Shown: positions 1 to 11,250 of the stretch, in pieces
Numbering within the stretch: position 1 is the stretch's first letter
How the letters are laid out: the number at the start of each line of letters is the position of its first letter
Assembly (NCBI GenBank): GCA_039000515.1
Contig: JBCFYV010000100.1
Coordinates: 29,810,421 to 29,874,420, forward strand
Direction: 5' to 3'
DNA length: 64,000 nucleotides
From: Timema cristinae
Taxonomy: Eukaryota; Arthropoda; Insecta; Phasmatodea; Timematidae
The notes under the pieces: generated by a model
Databases searched by the model: none
The model's input: the letters and a program-made list of their open reading frames with translations, nothing else
Told to the model about the DNA's origin: nothing
Made by a program: the position numbers and the translations under genes

Positions 1-691
1 ATCTTCATGAATAATTTATTTCAGAAGTTTTCAAAGACACCAGTTTAGGAAATAACAGTTTTTCTTGTGACTAAAGGGAAAAGTTTTAGAATTTACTTGT
101 CTATTCAAGTTTTTCGAATATCTTTAGAAAACAAAATGTTACCTAAAACACACAGTAAACTATTTTCATTAATATTCGCAGCCTTTAAGTTTTTTTTGAG
201 AAACCAATACATTGTTTTACAAGTGCAATTTTGTCGACAGTAAATGTTGGATTTAGTAAAAAGTTATCTCGCATTTATTTTGATTATATTTTTACCATTA
301 AATTATTAATGCTGGGTTTCTATTTTCCAAATAGAGGTCTGACACCATGACAATTTTGGAGAAATCGGCCATCATGACTAATATAAAAATAGTACTTAGA
401 CATACATTTAGCTAATATTTAATGCTTAATACACATACTAGAAATCCCATGTTAACAGGTGTCATTTTCTTAATAGACTGGATTATTGGTGACCGAGCAT
501 TACGGGTCAATTCTTAGCTGGGTACACGATATATAATAAACCAAATGTTAGTTTTCACTATGTTTTTCCCATCCCCTTTTACTGAAAATAAAAGTGCACT
601 CACGCTAAAATTATTTTAATGATTCCTAATCTTAATATTGTCATTAATAACCATTGTATTAGAAGCTATAATTAAAAAAAAAAAAATGTTT
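1..691. other. AT-rich non-coding stretch
   Basis: I see no gene, recognisable repeat end or long open frame here. Stop codons are frequent in all frames and base composition is strongly AT-rich. It ends in a poly-A run near 674-687 next to a family B SINE. Confidence 0.5.
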
Positions 692-930
692 TTAGCACTG
701 AGTAGTACTACTCATTTAGGTTATACGTGTTTGTATTAATTACGTTAATGGGTTTGGGACGAGGAGGGTTAAATTTAGAGGGAGCGTACCCACATTTGCG
801 TAGAGAGAGAACGAGAAACCATTTAGGAAAAACCAACCCTCAATACACCCAACTGAGATTGAACCACAATCTCTTCGTCATCGTCAGTCTGATCTGATGT
901 GAGAATAGCGCCTTAGAACATGCGGCCACT
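692..930 (-). repeat. SINE family B, full-length but diverged
   Basis: This is the first of many family B copies. Read on the minus strand, the family has a tRNA-Leu/Ser-like head (box A near 'tggtctaaggcg', box B near 'ggttcgaatctc'), a body containing 'cctccacgcaaatgtgggt', and a tail of the form 'gcgtataacccgaacgggt' followed by 'agtaagacgcggtgcta'. This copy has the body at 780-830 and the box B region at 856-875. The tail hairpin near 700-720 is degraded. Transcription of such elements depends on the internal Pol III promoter; mobilisation would need a partner LINE that supplies reverse transcriptase. Confidence 0.8.
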
Positions 931-1040
931 GAAAAAATCCATCCCTAGGTTTTGTAATAGGAATGCCTACATTTGTGAATATCGAACTAAGACACCAATA
1001 CCTGGGTAGTCCGTTATAAATACTCAGCCACAGGAATATA

Positions 1041-1343
1041 CGGCCCCATAATGTAGTGGTCAGTGCACCTGGCTACGAACTGGAGGTCCCGCGTTAGATT
1101 CCCTGCTGGTACTTTGGAGATTTTCCCTTAAGGAGAATGATACTCAGAGTCACCAGGGTATGGTTAGTTAGGCTTAAGAAACTTTATAATAACTATCATC
1201 ACATCAGATCCTATCGGGTTATGACGTGTATACATCATCCTATGGTGTAGCTTGGGTAACGCTCTGTGCACTAGAATGGCGAATAGTCTTCGTACAGACG
1301 ACTGAACTGGATATCATGTCCATCCCAATCAGTAATGGCATAC
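1041..1343 (+). repeat. SINE family E, copy 1
   Basis: It starts with a tRNA-like head 'cggccccataatgtagtggt'; the box B-like motif 'gttagattcc' follows at about 1095. The body matches the minus-strand copies at 13435-13717 and 31782-32117 in 'tccctgctggtac', 'agtcaccagggt', 'aactatcatcacat' and the distal 'actggatatcatgtccatcccaatcag'. Full length is about 300 bp. Its 3' end abuts a compound CT/TA/CA microsatellite. Confidence 0.7.
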
Positions 1344-1344
1344 G

Positions 1345-1405
<61 letters not shown>

Positions 1406-1437
1406 CACACACATACTATACATACACACACACACAC
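1344..1437. repeat. Compound microsatellite (CT)n(TA)n(CA)n
   Basis: About 28 bases of CT are followed by about 30 of TA and then an imperfect CA run. It directly follows the end of the family E SINE, so it may have grown from the element's tail. The open frame across it is just a translation of the repeat. Confidence 0.95.
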
Positions 1438-1439
1438 GA

Positions 1440-2950
1440 TGAACTTAAGAGGAATAATGGTGACATTATTTTTATTTACATTTAGATATAGGGTCTACCT
1501 ACATAAAGGCTCTTGTTAAGTTAATTCTAAATTGATTTAGTTTTGAATTTATCAAATATAAAGGTGCATGTTAAGTTTGTTTTGTACTCATTTAATTTTA
1601 AACGGAGAGAGAAATATAAATACACTAATTAAGATAATTTGATTTTGATGTAATTTTACACAGATCAAAATATAAGATACTCGTTCAGCTAACTGTTTAT
1701 GGATTTAATTTTATATTTAGTTTAATATAAAGACATCTATTAAGTTAATCTTATAAATTATTTTTACTTTACAAACACACTTTATAAAGACACATATTAA
1801 ATTAATTTTGTATTTATTTAATTCTATTTAGAAATTCTTATAAAATCACTCATTTTTAGCTCAAAGGTGTTATTTTATATATAAAAAAAGTGCTAAATAG
1901 AGGAGGGATGAAGGTGAACTCCTTTAAAAAGCGTCAATAAAGCCGGCGACATTACTCTGCCTGTGACGTCATATATGTGGAAGCGTGTGAGTGTTTTGCT
2001 AAGAGAGTACTGTAGAGATATCAGTTGGTGTGTGTGTGTGTGTGTGTGTGTTTACGTTAGAGTGTGCTTGTCCAAACATCAGGCGGGGGTGAGGGAGGGG
2101 CCACTTTGAGGGTGCTTCTCTGAGAATAACCAGGTCAGTTAAGGTTTGATGCGTAACGTTGATAGAGGAAGGGGGTGAGAGATAGGGGAATAGAGGAAGC
2201 CCAGTCAAAGTACCAACCGACCTGATGGTCTGACTTTTTTTACCTTATATTCTTCTTTTGCTATCAACCCTTTTAAATTGCAAATTTTTTAATAGAGTTA
2301 AAGTCCGGGTTAAGGGATATAAGGTGAACCCCCATATTACAATAGATTTTTTTAAATAATGGAGTCAAAAAATTTATTTAAATAAAGATAGTATCTTGCG
2401 TGCTATTTTGATAAAAGAAATATTAAAAAATTTCGAATAGTAAAAACGTTTTAAATAAAACGTAACCGTTCTCTTTAAATAATATTTTAGAAAGTCACAT
2501 ATTTATTATGTGTACAATAATGTTACTTAAGATCCAAAATTTAAGAAAAAAAAATCCTATTATGTTTTATAAATTAATATTAAATATTTCAACACGTTAC
2601 TAATAATTGGCGGAAATATAACGTAAAAAACTGGCTATATAAATTATAAAAATAAAATAAAATTAAGGTTTTAATATTTAATATTTGATTCACTTTGTTT
2701 ATGCGAGTAAAAAATGTATACCACCGTATTGTATTGATCACCCTCTTGTGACACCTACAGCAGACGGTTCGTGGAATTAGAAGTTGGATTAGCTACAAGT
2801 TTGTCTATACGTTTGTTGGTTTTATGTCAATCACATGAAGGTTGGTTTGATTTGATCTCTATCTATCTGGAGCTGGGCATGTATTCAGCTCATCGGCTGG
2901 TTAGTGTTGCCTGCACCATCTGGTAGAAATCCCATTCACTATCGGAGTCA
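1440..2950. other. AT-rich non-coding stretch with a (TG)n run
   Basis: It holds a (TG)n microsatellite at about 2029-2051 and otherwise AT-rich DNA with stops in all frames. The 69-codon minus-strand frame at 1999-2208 crosses the microsatellite and shows nothing recognisable. Several short degenerate iterations of 'atttaatttt/attaagttaatttt' occur between 1510 and 1830. Confidence 0.5.
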
Positions 2951-2954
2951 AGGA

Positions 2955-3218
2955 TGTGTAGTAGTTCCCCATTAACCTTTCACACTGAATTTATATAACA
3001 AATTCGAAAGGGTCTAATAGTTTTACCGGGAAATGTACTTTCAGGGATCTTTTAACGCCACAATCGACATGGGACTGATGGTTTTACTTACTCTCTGAAG
3101 GAAGTTGTGCTACGGATTTTTATCACTCAAGAACAATCCGTCGACTTCGGGTGGATTTGATTCGCACGAACATTGGATCGTGAGGCGAGCACTTTACCCT
3201 AAGACCATCGAGTTCGAC
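2955..3218 (-). repeat. SINE family C, copy 1
   Basis: On the minus strand it begins 'gtcgaactcgatggtcttag', a tRNA-like head with box A followed by a degenerate box B. It continues through 'gacggattgttcttgagtga' and 'aaatccgtagcacaacttcctt'. The body matches the plus-strand copies at 15808-16133 and 61205-61526, including the 'ttgattgtg', 'cccggtaaaa' and 'gaccctttcg' blocks. Confidence 0.7.
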
Positions 3219-3309
3219 ATTCATAGCACAGGAAGATAGTTAGATAGTTGAAAGGGACAAGGAAATGTAGTGAACCATGAGGGTCCTTTAAGAACTACTG
3301 GTCATCAGA

Positions 3310-3534
3310 ATATTTAACTAAAATTGATGAGATAGTTTGCTGAAGACTGGAAGATCGAGGGTAGTAAGTACTGATCAGGTGAACTGAGGGTGGCTTTTCC
3401 TAAATGGTTTTACACTCTTCCTCCACGCAAATGTGGGTTCACTTCCTCTAAATTCAACCTTACCAATTCCTAATCCATTAACGTAATTAGTACTTAAGCG
3501 TATAACCCGAACGGGTAGTAGGACGCACTGCTCT
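3310..3534 (+). repeat. SINE family B with 5'-degraded head
   Basis: The head region at 3330-3370 is diverged. The body is near consensus ('tccacgcaaatgtgggttca', 'attcaacctt') and the tail 'gcgtataacccgaacgggta' is intact. The tail ends in a CT run rather than TAA. Confidence 0.85.
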
Positions 3535-3554
3535 CTCTCTCTCTACATATATAT

Positions 3555-3610
3555 ATCAGCGCGTCTTACTACCTGTTCGGGTTATACGGCTAAGTATTAA
3601 TTACATATAT
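3555..3610 (-). repeat. Orphan family A/B 3' tail (minus)
   Basis: The sequence 'gcgcgtcttactacctgttcgggttatacgg' is the reverse complement of the shared SINE tail. It faces the tail of the copy ending at 3534, so two tails meet tail to tail across a short CT/TA run. No head or body follows. Confidence 0.75.
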
Positions 3611-3618
3611 ATATTTTT

Positions 3619-3690
3619 TTCTATTTCCAAAGATTTTACGGGATATATATATATATATCTATATATCCCGTAAAATCTTTGGAAATAGAA
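3619..3690. repeat. Perfect long hairpin, 31 bp arms
   Basis: The left arm at 3619-3649 (starting 'ttctatttccaaagatttta') is the exact reverse complement of the right arm at 3660-3690, with a loop of about 10 bases of TA-rich sequence. It has no coding content. It could be a tiny fold-back element or a TA-repeat-mediated inversion. Confidence 0.9.
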
Positions 3691-4936
3691 TATTCTCACT
3701 TAATGGTGAAATTAGCTATACGACAAAATCCTCCGACTGAACGGCAACTCATTTGTTATAATAAGGGGTGGAAAAAAGAGTTAACATTAATAAAGCCAAA
3801 ACACTTTATGACCTAAAATATAATATAAGGGGAAAAAAATCGTGTAGTTGCTGAACAAATTTTGCGCAGTATAGTGGATTACGTTGTTTTTAAAAGTACC
3901 CTTCGTATACCATATTATATGGTGAACTTACCTTAAATTGTTCCACTATGGTGAGGATAGGGCTATTGTATAATCTATCAAAGTAATACTGCTTCTTTTT
4001 GAGATAAACAATATATCCATTTGGGAATTGCTTCCCTAAGGCCAACATTTGCTAAATGTTGTGATTCATAGATTCAAATTCTAAAGTCGTTTTACAAGTT
4101 AATATAAATTTTATTGATACATTATTTTTGTTAGAAGGCTCAATTGGTGTCCCTTCACTAATTTCAGTGGACATGTTTATAATACATTAAGTAGAATGTT
4201 AAAAATGTTAACTGTCTTTCAATCTCATTATGTTCATTTAGAAACACCAATCAACTATTTCTGATTTGGGTATAGCTTGTGTTAGTTTGTGGCACATTTT
4301 TTTTAAGGGGACAGGTTAATATTTATTATTAGATCCATATAAAAGAAGATATATACACTTCACTACCAGAATAAAGTCTTCCCAATAAAATGAAGAGTTT
4401 TAATGACGACGATAAACTCCAAATACTCAACAAAAAACAGGCGATTTATTTCCGTCTCAAACTTTTTATATAAATACTGAGAGGTCTTGTTTTTTTTCTT
4501 TTCCTTTACCATATTTTTGATAGTGGATGGATAGGTTTGAGGTAAACCTTTTATTTGATTTATTTTGTAATTTTTGTCATTAAATCTTGGGGACCTATTG
4601 TCGTAGACTTCACGGTCGTGCTGACTTGATGATGCAAACTTGAATAGCTGGTTATCACACTCTGTCACAGATACACATATATCATCAAAATAATTATAGC
4701 TGAAAACCACTTATGTCTCATTCTGAGAGTTGTTTTTAATTCATTTTAACTTAATATCACATTATTAAGGCCCTACTTGCTAATAAGTTGTGGTAATTAC
4801 AACGCCCCAAAAAATGTCCTTCCCTTCTTTTTCATGAAGGACTACCCACAATCAGCCACCTAATAGTAAGAACCATTTTCGAAATTTAGCAAAACCATGT
4901 TATCGAGGCCCCACGACAATATATATTATAATATTT
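3691..4936. other. AT-rich stretch, nothing recognised
   Basis: The only longer frame (4363-4710, minus, 115 codons) is low-complexity, Lys/Asn/Phe-rich and lacks any family motif. I treat it as chance in AT-rich DNA. The stretch ends in a short AAT repeat. Confidence 0.45.
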
Positions 4937-4939
4937 ATA

Positions 4940-5215
4940 TAATAATAATAATAATAATTAATACTTAGTACCGCGTCTTACTATCCGTTTGGGTTATAAA
5001 GCTTAAGTACTTATTTCGCTAATGGGTTAGAAATTGAGAAGGTTGAATATAGAGGAAGTGAACCCGCATTTGCTTGGAAGAAGAGTGGAAAAACCGTTTA
5101 GGAAAACCACCCCAATTCACCCGAGTGAGATTCGAACCTTGATCTTCCCATCTTTGGCAGTCTAGCTCTACACGAAACTAGCGCGTTAGTTAACTACGCC
5201 ACCAAGGCGGGTTAG
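4940..5215 (-). repeat. SINE family B, full-length, possible target duplication
   Basis: On the minus strand it runs from the head 'cccgccttggtggcgtagtt' to the tail 'agtaagacgcggtactaa' and a TAA tract. 'tatttata' flanks it at 4932-4939 and 5216-5223, a plausible short target-site duplication. Confidence 0.85.
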
Positions 5216-5303
5216 TATTTATAAAATCACTCGGCTGCAGAGGATGGAATCATCCTAAGACAGTAAATCCAAGCCTTCAGCGTGGACAGTCCTGAACGAT
5301 TTA

Positions 5304-6878
5304 AGGCCCGTTGACATGGTTTTAGTGGACTAATGCAAGTTTAATAGTAATACAGTAGCCCCATGGCTTCTTTGGTGCTGACTGACAGCTCACAGCTGAC
5401 TTATGACAGTCAACATTTAGGTATATACCTAAATTTTGACTGGAGAAGTGACAGCTGCTAAACACACGTTTTTGCAGATCATATGGTTGGGCATAGGGAT
5501 ACATAATTTGGTATGGTAACTTTTCAAAGCTGTCATATGTCAGCTGTGAACTGTCAGTCAGCACCAAAGAAGCCATTGGGCCACTGTAGCTTACTAACAT
5601 GCTAGTTGTGTTGACACGAATTTTTCACTTGTATTAGTATCGCTTCTAAAAATATGGCTGAAAATGAAGTGATCCTAACTGGTTTTCTATTGGATCATAT
5701 ACTAATTACGCTTATGTGCTAGGAACTATGAAGAGTGAATTTAGAATAAGAATGGGTGGCCAAATAAATTACAATTTTTCAGTAAACGCAATTTATCATA
5801 ATTAGTTGGGTTGTTTTATATAGACCAGGTAAAAAAGTTATTGATTAGTATGTATACTATTTCTTGATTCTTTAATACATTAATTCTATTTAGTTGATCC
5901 CTAATAGTTATTACATTATTTTTCTTGATTTGTTAAATAATTTAGAATACAGTCATAGTAGATAAAATTAAATTCAAATAAGGTCAATAAATCCCAATAC
6001 AACCAAACTCGGTTGGGCATTTTTTTAAATAGGCCTAAACCAGGTTTTTTTCAACCCGTTTTAAATGTTGGTATCTAATAACAAAATATTCTTAAAAATA
6101 ATAATAAATTAATTTGTAGAGATTGGTTTAGATATAAACTATCTGGTTTGCTATGAGACAATATTATGTTGTCTATGTACTCAAGTTGTCAAAGCATTAA
6201 TACAAAGTGTTTGAAGTGTATGGGCTGAACATTATTAATTAAAACTTACAAAGATTGGTTAAAGTGTCAAATACGGAGATTGGAAAGCGTTCGCGTGAAA
6301 ACCTCCGGCCATTCATACCTTACTTGCCGATAACGCGAATATTATGCTGTCGGAACTTATCACGGTACTACAATGTTGTATTATATTTTGTGATTGTATA
6401 TAAAAAAATATACATGCCACGTTGATTGGTAGGACATAATAGTTTGATAAAATTATTTATAACATTTGTTTACCGATATTAAATAATATCTCTCACAAGG
6501 CACATTTGCAATATATACGTAACATTTTATTTTGGACACTTCTTGAGAATATGTGCGCCTGATACCACTTTACAATATCCTATAGTGCAATATCCCTCGA
6601 ATTTTTATCTTTATAAATCCGGTGCTTAGAATTCCACAAAAATTCGTTATTTTCATAACATTCACACAAATAAGTGTCCTCCAACCAACCAATGTTTTAG
6701 TTGCCGCCATTTTGAATTGTCTACTTGCATTAGTAAAGTTGGAAGGTGACCAACTTTTTCGCTGGCAAGTGGACTTTCATGTTAGTTGCTTGCTTGTCTG
6801 TTTACACAGTGCAAGCTGTGCGCGCGCAGCCAAATTAATGTACTTACATTAGTCAACTAATACCGTGTCAACGGGCCT
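5304..6878. mobile_element. PIF/Harbinger-like TIR element, 1.58 kb, non-autonomous
   Basis: A 37 bp terminal inverted repeat starts 'aggcccgttgaca' at 5304-5340 and is mirrored at 6842-6878 with 33 of 37 positions matching. Both ends are flanked by TTA (5301-5303 and 6879-6881), the target site typical of PIF/Harbinger elements. No long transposase frame survives inside: the longest frame, 76 codons at 6622-6852, has no catalytic motif and overlaps the right TIR. A Tc1-type MITE sits just inside the left end. The call rests on the ends and the TTA duplication only. Confidence 0.7.
5353..5586. mobile_element. Tc1/mariner-type MITE, copy 1 (nested)
   Basis: It has terminal inverted repeats starting 'cagtrgccc' and continuing 'atggcttctttggtgctga' for about 45 bp, flanked by TA at 5351-5352 and 5587-5588. 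Length is 234 bp. The interior holds a short palindrome 'tttaggtatatacctaaa'. The second copy is at 30741-30966. The minus-strand 92-codon frame over this region is a by-product. It lies just inside the left TIR of the Harbinger-like element and so is younger than it. Confidence 0.85.
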
Positions 6879-6977
6879 TTAGTTGGTTATCCGAGGAGGG
6901 TAAAGGCAGTCTCAAGGTTGTGACGCACTCAAAAATAAAACGTAAATTTGGTGGGAGTAGGAAGAAGGAAGAATTTA

Positions 6978-6994
6978 GGGGGGGGGGGGGGGGG
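6978..6994 (+). repeat. Poly-G tract, 17 G
   Basis: An uninterrupted run of 17 G lies in AT-rich surroundings, able in principle to form a G-quadruplex. A matching 17-G run occurs at 15928-15944. Confidence 0.95.
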
Positions 6995-7214
6995 AACGGT
7001 GGTATTGAAGGAGGGTTAGAAGGGAGGAGTACTTCTATGAAGGTTGGAGAAGAGCCACATTTGAACGAGGTTATCTCGACCCTCTCGTTTATTAAACATT
7101 ACTTAGTTGCGTACAAAGTGCTAAAAATAACTATTGCCTAGACACTTTTATTAGGTTATTTAACCTTATACGTGTTTTACTTCCACTCCAAGTCATCCAA
7201 ATATATACTCTGAT

Positions 7215-7330
7215 GAAGTAGGAATGGGGAAAGTTAAACGTTTTGATAGTGTATCCGTTTTTACGTGGAAGGAGACTGAGAAAACATTTAGGAAAAATCA
7301 CCTTAATACAGCAGCTCAATACTCGAAGTG
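7215..7330 (-). repeat. Degenerate SINE family B body
   Basis: The minus-strand family B body is recognisable by 'tttttacgtggaaggagact', 'aaacatttaggaaaaatcac' and the following box B-side sequence. Head and tail are not identifiable. The 107-codon minus-strand frame here is a shadow of this relic. Confidence 0.45.
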
Positions 7331-7334
7331 GAAT

Positions 7335-8085
7335 AAGATTAGAAAAATGACCTTTATTATGTTTGCTATGTTCCTGGCATCCTGTATAATATAAATAAGT
7401 TGTATATATAATATATATATATAAAGCACTATACATAGTAGAGCCTACATACATAATATATAGTATTGATATTTTTTATAATTTTAATATACCTAGCTAC
7501 TATTCATAGCTTTGCAGAAATTTAAAAGGTCCCTCAAATAACTATTCAGTCGATATAGCACACATTTTATTGATGATCTCTAAAGTTCCAGGAATAAAAT
7601 CCTATCAGAGGCTGAAAATATATCTTTGTAAAATCTCGTATTCATTTTCAATAATCTTTTAACTAATGGAATGAACCTTTTAAAAAAAATTATAACTAAG
7701 CTATTATGAACATTAAACAGCCAATATTTCTTATTGATGTTTCCGAATCTCTATATGACCAAGCGTAGACCAGAAACAAGAATGCTGAGACAATATCTGG
7801 TTTAGTCTACCAAACCAAGAAGAGACGCTGTTAAATGGCAGCACATTATGTTTATTCCTCGTGTAAGGAAGAAGATTCTAACCTCTGGTTTAATTGGTCC
7901 CTCACCAATTCGCGAACAGTAGTTGATTTTTTGAGGTCCATTAGCTTCTACTCTCAAGCTGAATGAGCTAAGGAGGCGGTGCGACTCCTCAGATGTTTGT
8001 ACACCTCTATTTAGTGTCTAGTCAACTGGATAGGTTGGTAGAGCGGGGAAACCAGTGGCGTGTCTTGGAGTGTTACAAAAGAAGC
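7335..8085. other. AT-rich stretch, nothing recognised
   Basis: There is a short TA-rich run at 7385-7460 and no repeat terminus or convincing coding frame. The interval at 7740-7830 is somewhat less AT-rich but has stops in each frame within about 90 bases. Confidence 0.4.
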
Positions 8086-8087
8086 AG

Positions 8088-8305
8088 ACATTATTATATT
8101 ATTATTATTATTATTATTATTATTTATTATGCACCGCGTCTTACTACCCGTTCAGGTTATACGCACTTACACTAATATGTAATGGTAGGGTGATTGTGAG
8201 ATGAAATGGAGGATCAACAGTTTAACGTGGAATCCGAACCACGGTGGAGGCATGGCATTCCCCACCTTAACAAGTTGTGATTAATACACGTCTTGAAGAC
8301 CTTAT
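8088..8305 (-). repeat. SINE family A, 5'-truncated
   Basis: An (ATT)n run and 'gcaccgcgtcttactacccg' begin the element when read on the plus strand. The body 'cgtggaatccgaaccacggt' and 'ggcattccccac' follow. It breaks off before the tRNA head. It carries the variant 'aagttgtgattaatacacgtcttg', also present in the copy at 57003-57328, which defines a subfamily. Confidence 0.8.
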
Positions 8306-9372
8306 TAAAACTGTACCTGTGATATATTCTCGCCCCTTTGGGCCCTATTTGACCAATCATACATAATATGCTCTGCTCTACATGCCTCACATGGGAATGT
8401 ATTCTCCTCTTTACCTGACCAATGATAGTTCTACTGACAGGTGTGAACAATTCACAGGTACAGTCTAAACTAATGCTGCTTACCCTGTCAACACTTCACG
8501 ATACGCCACTGAAGGAAACACAACAAATGTACATACATCTCCACTTGGTGTTAAGTCTACCGAATTATCCAGCATAGTTAAGACAATTACCACAACCACT
8601 TATATTAAACCGTATCTACTTAAGGACCGCTATAACCTTGATGAATCGAATCGAAGAACGGCAACCAGAAAAAACATTATCTACACATATATAAACTAAA
8701 GTCGTGATAATTTGGCCTAAAGTGACTGCACTTCAGGCCGGATGGTGGAAAAGCCGGATATACTGAATCCTAGTGTAAACTATTTTCAAAATGGGTATGT
8801 CTACCTTTTCAATTTTTACAGAACATTCGACTTTGTGTAAATAGAATCTGCCCATTTTCTAATCGCGATGTAAAATAGAAATACACTCTAATAGCGGGGA
8901 GGGAGGAGGAGGGACGGTAAAAAATTAAACTAGGAATATAATTTTTTAAATCTTTACAATACAGTACTTTATTTTGGAAATGGAACATTGGCTAAAAAGC
9001 AAGAACAAGTGAAAGTAGGGCGTCAAATGTATTGAATTATAAATTCAGTAATTAATTAACATTATTTGGATAAAATTATATCAATTAAGTATTTAAATAT
9101 AATAAATTATATTAATATAAAAGAGATATTACACTTTAAATGTATTTAATTATATATTTATATTCTAATATAAGTAATTTTATAAAATACAATTTTATAT
9201 AAATATTATTGTTAATATAAAAGTTTAATTTTAAATATATAAAACCTATATAATATTTTATAAAGTTTATATATATTTGTATAAATTATTTATACTAAGT
9301 GAAAATAGAGCGTCAAATGGAATACATTATAATTCAGTATAGTGGATATGCACCTATTTGTTTATTTTAAAG
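8306..9372. other. AT-rich stretch with possible pogo-like end
   Basis: It is mostly featureless. The motif at 8738-8785, ending 'tcctagtgtaaac', resembles the one at 9738-9796 ending 'cgctagtgtaaatg'. Both could be termini of pogo/Tigger-like elements with 'ccggat' iterations, but no opposite ends were found. Confidence 0.35.
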
Positions 9373-9742
9373 CCCGGTCTGGTGTACCAACAAATGGTAC
9401 CAGCGACATTTCGTACCACCCTTCCTGAAAAGGGTCAGTTTTTTAGTTGGTTAGGTTAGGTTAGGCTAGGTTTAGTTTGAAGAACAACTATCTAACATGA
9501 CAAGGCATTGAAAAAAAAGCTTGCTTCTCTCATAACTAAAAAAAATAACAAATCCAGGAGAATTTAACTAGATTAAATTCGCCTGAATGGATTTAAAACT
9601 GAAGCCTACATCTTCCCATCAAGTGGCACCATTGGTCACATCGTAATTATTTGAAAGTCATTAGTATACCTTTCTCAGGTAGCCATCTTCTTGAGTGGTA
9701 CAAAATGTCGCTGATTCCATTTGTCGCGTATTCAACCGTGCC
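9373..9742. mobile_element. Fold-back / long-TIR MITE
   Basis: The left arm at about 9373-9430 ('caaatggtaccagcgacatt') is mirrored by the right arm at about 9671-9742 ('aatgtcgctgattccatttg'), giving roughly 50-60 bp arms of good but imperfect match. The centre holds a smaller palindrome near 9558-9586 and a (TTAGG)-like run at 9449-9470. There is no coding frame, and target duplication is not clear. Confidence 0.65.
9449..9470 (+). repeat. Short (TTAGG)n-like run
   Basis: The run 'ggttaggttaggttaggcta' contains three to four copies of the insect-type telomere pentamer. It is far too short to be a telomere and lies inside a fold-back element. Confidence 0.7.
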
Positions 9743-10570
9743 GGATAATATGGAGGGTCGGATACTTAAAGGTCGGATAATAGCAACGCTAGTGTAAATG
9801 CACCTTTCCACACGAATCGAAGCAAAGTGAAACTAAATTTCTATGGAGAATACTTTCTTATATTCGACATCATTGCTAGGCGAATTTTTGTCTCATCGGT
9901 AATTTCCGAGAAAGTTTAAGACCATTTTGGCAGATAATTCTGGTGCTATTGCTGAGTGAGGAGTGTTAGAGTAGTCTATAACAGCTCGCGTCTGTATAGT
10001 TTTTTTTTAAAGTGAAGCTGCAATGTATTTGGAAAAACTAGTTACATTAGTTGAGTACTACGGATGTATTTACGATAGAAATTACAAAAACTATAGCAAT
10101 GTTAACATGACTGTGAATGCATGGGGGAAATCAATAAAAATATAAAATGGTGTACACGTTTACTTATACTTATTTGAATTTTATAGTTTATTTACAATCA
10201 CTCAATATTCCCTATTTACTTATGTACTTGGATTTATTTACACTAATAAATCTTTGGGTAGCTAGTGACGAACATGAACACTTTCAGCAAGATATATTAG
10301 AAATATGGTACCCAAGGAAGTATAATGTAAAAGCAGGCAGATTATTTTTGGAGTGCTATCAATGATGTGCCTGAGAATAAATTACAAATTTAAATCATCA
10401 AATACATTTGTTTTAGTCGATTAATTAACTAAGATATATTTTTTTCATATGTGAATTAAAAATAGTTTTTATTTAAAGATGTATTTCTTGCAAACTTAAA
10501 GTGATAGAAATATTCTGACAACACACATACATATATATATATATATATAGAGAGAGAGAGTATAATATAT
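9743..10570. other. AT-rich stretch, nothing recognised
   Basis: The 72-codon plus-strand frame at 10147-10365 is composed of Tyr/Leu/Phe-rich AT codons and resembles nothing I know. The stretch ends in a (TA)n(GA)n microsatellite at 10530-10560. Confidence 0.4.
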
Positions 10571-10816
10571 TTAGCACCACATCTTACTACCCGTTCGGGT
10601 TATACGCTTTAAGTACTAATCACGCTAATGGATTAGGAATTGGGGAGGTTGAATTAGAAAAAATGAATCCACATTTGCGTGGAGGAAGAGTGGTAAACCA
10701 TTTAGGAAAAACACCCCCCAGTTCAACCGACCGAGATTCGAACCTCAATCTCCCCGTACTCAGCAGTCGAGCTCAACACGACTAGCGCGTTAGCCAACTA
10801 CGCCACCGAGGCGAGT
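10571..10816 (-). repeat. SINE family B, full-length
   Basis: Near-consensus copy on the minus strand. The head 'ctcggtggcgtagttggcta' lies near the right end, box B 'ggttcgaatctc' at about 10733-10744, and the tail 'gcgtataacccgaacgggta' lies at the left end. It follows a TA/GA microsatellite directly. Confidence 0.9.
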
Positions 10817-10987
10817 AAGAAACTATATTAAAATTTGTATGTTTATCAGCATTATTATTATAATTCGATAAACAAACAAATGTATAAATAAGTTAAGAAT
10901 GTATCCTTCTTGAGGTTAAGGATGTGGACATATTTTTGGACTTCAGGCAATGCCGAACAGTCTATGAAACTGATTAGAGAATATTTT

Positions 10988-11250
10988 GACCCACTTCAGT
11001 GGCGGAATGTTATAAGAAGGCTTCACTCTCGTGTTAGATTGGTCTGCTGATGACGGTGATATCGAGTTTCGAATCTCAGTCGGGTCTACTGAGGGTGGTT
11101 TTTCTAATATGGATTTCCTCTCTACTTCCACACAAATGCAAGTATACTAATTTTAAAATGATTCCTCCCCCTCCCCCCCTAACGTTTTAGATAATTATAA
11201 TATGTAGGTGTAACCGAACAAGTAATTAGACGTAGTGCTAAAAATAAAAA
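10988..11250 (+). repeat. SINE family B, full-length with diverged tail
   Basis: The head 'cacttcagtggcggaatg' and 'gtttcgaatctcagtcgggt' are clear. The tail has decayed to 'gtgtaaccgaacaagtaatt', losing the hairpin pairing. It is followed by an A-rich tail. Confidence 0.8.

Noticed and set aside
4363..4710. 115-codon minus-strand frame as a gene
   Set aside because: Lys/Asn/Phe/Tyr-rich composition expected from AT-rich random sequence; no motif or splice context.
9449..9470. Telomere or subtelomere
   Set aside because: Only three to four TTAGG-like units, inside a fold-back element, with no terminal array.
8738..9796. Pogo/Tigger-like element between the 'ctagtgta' ends
   Set aside because: The two ends are in the same orientation, not inverted, so they cannot bound one element.
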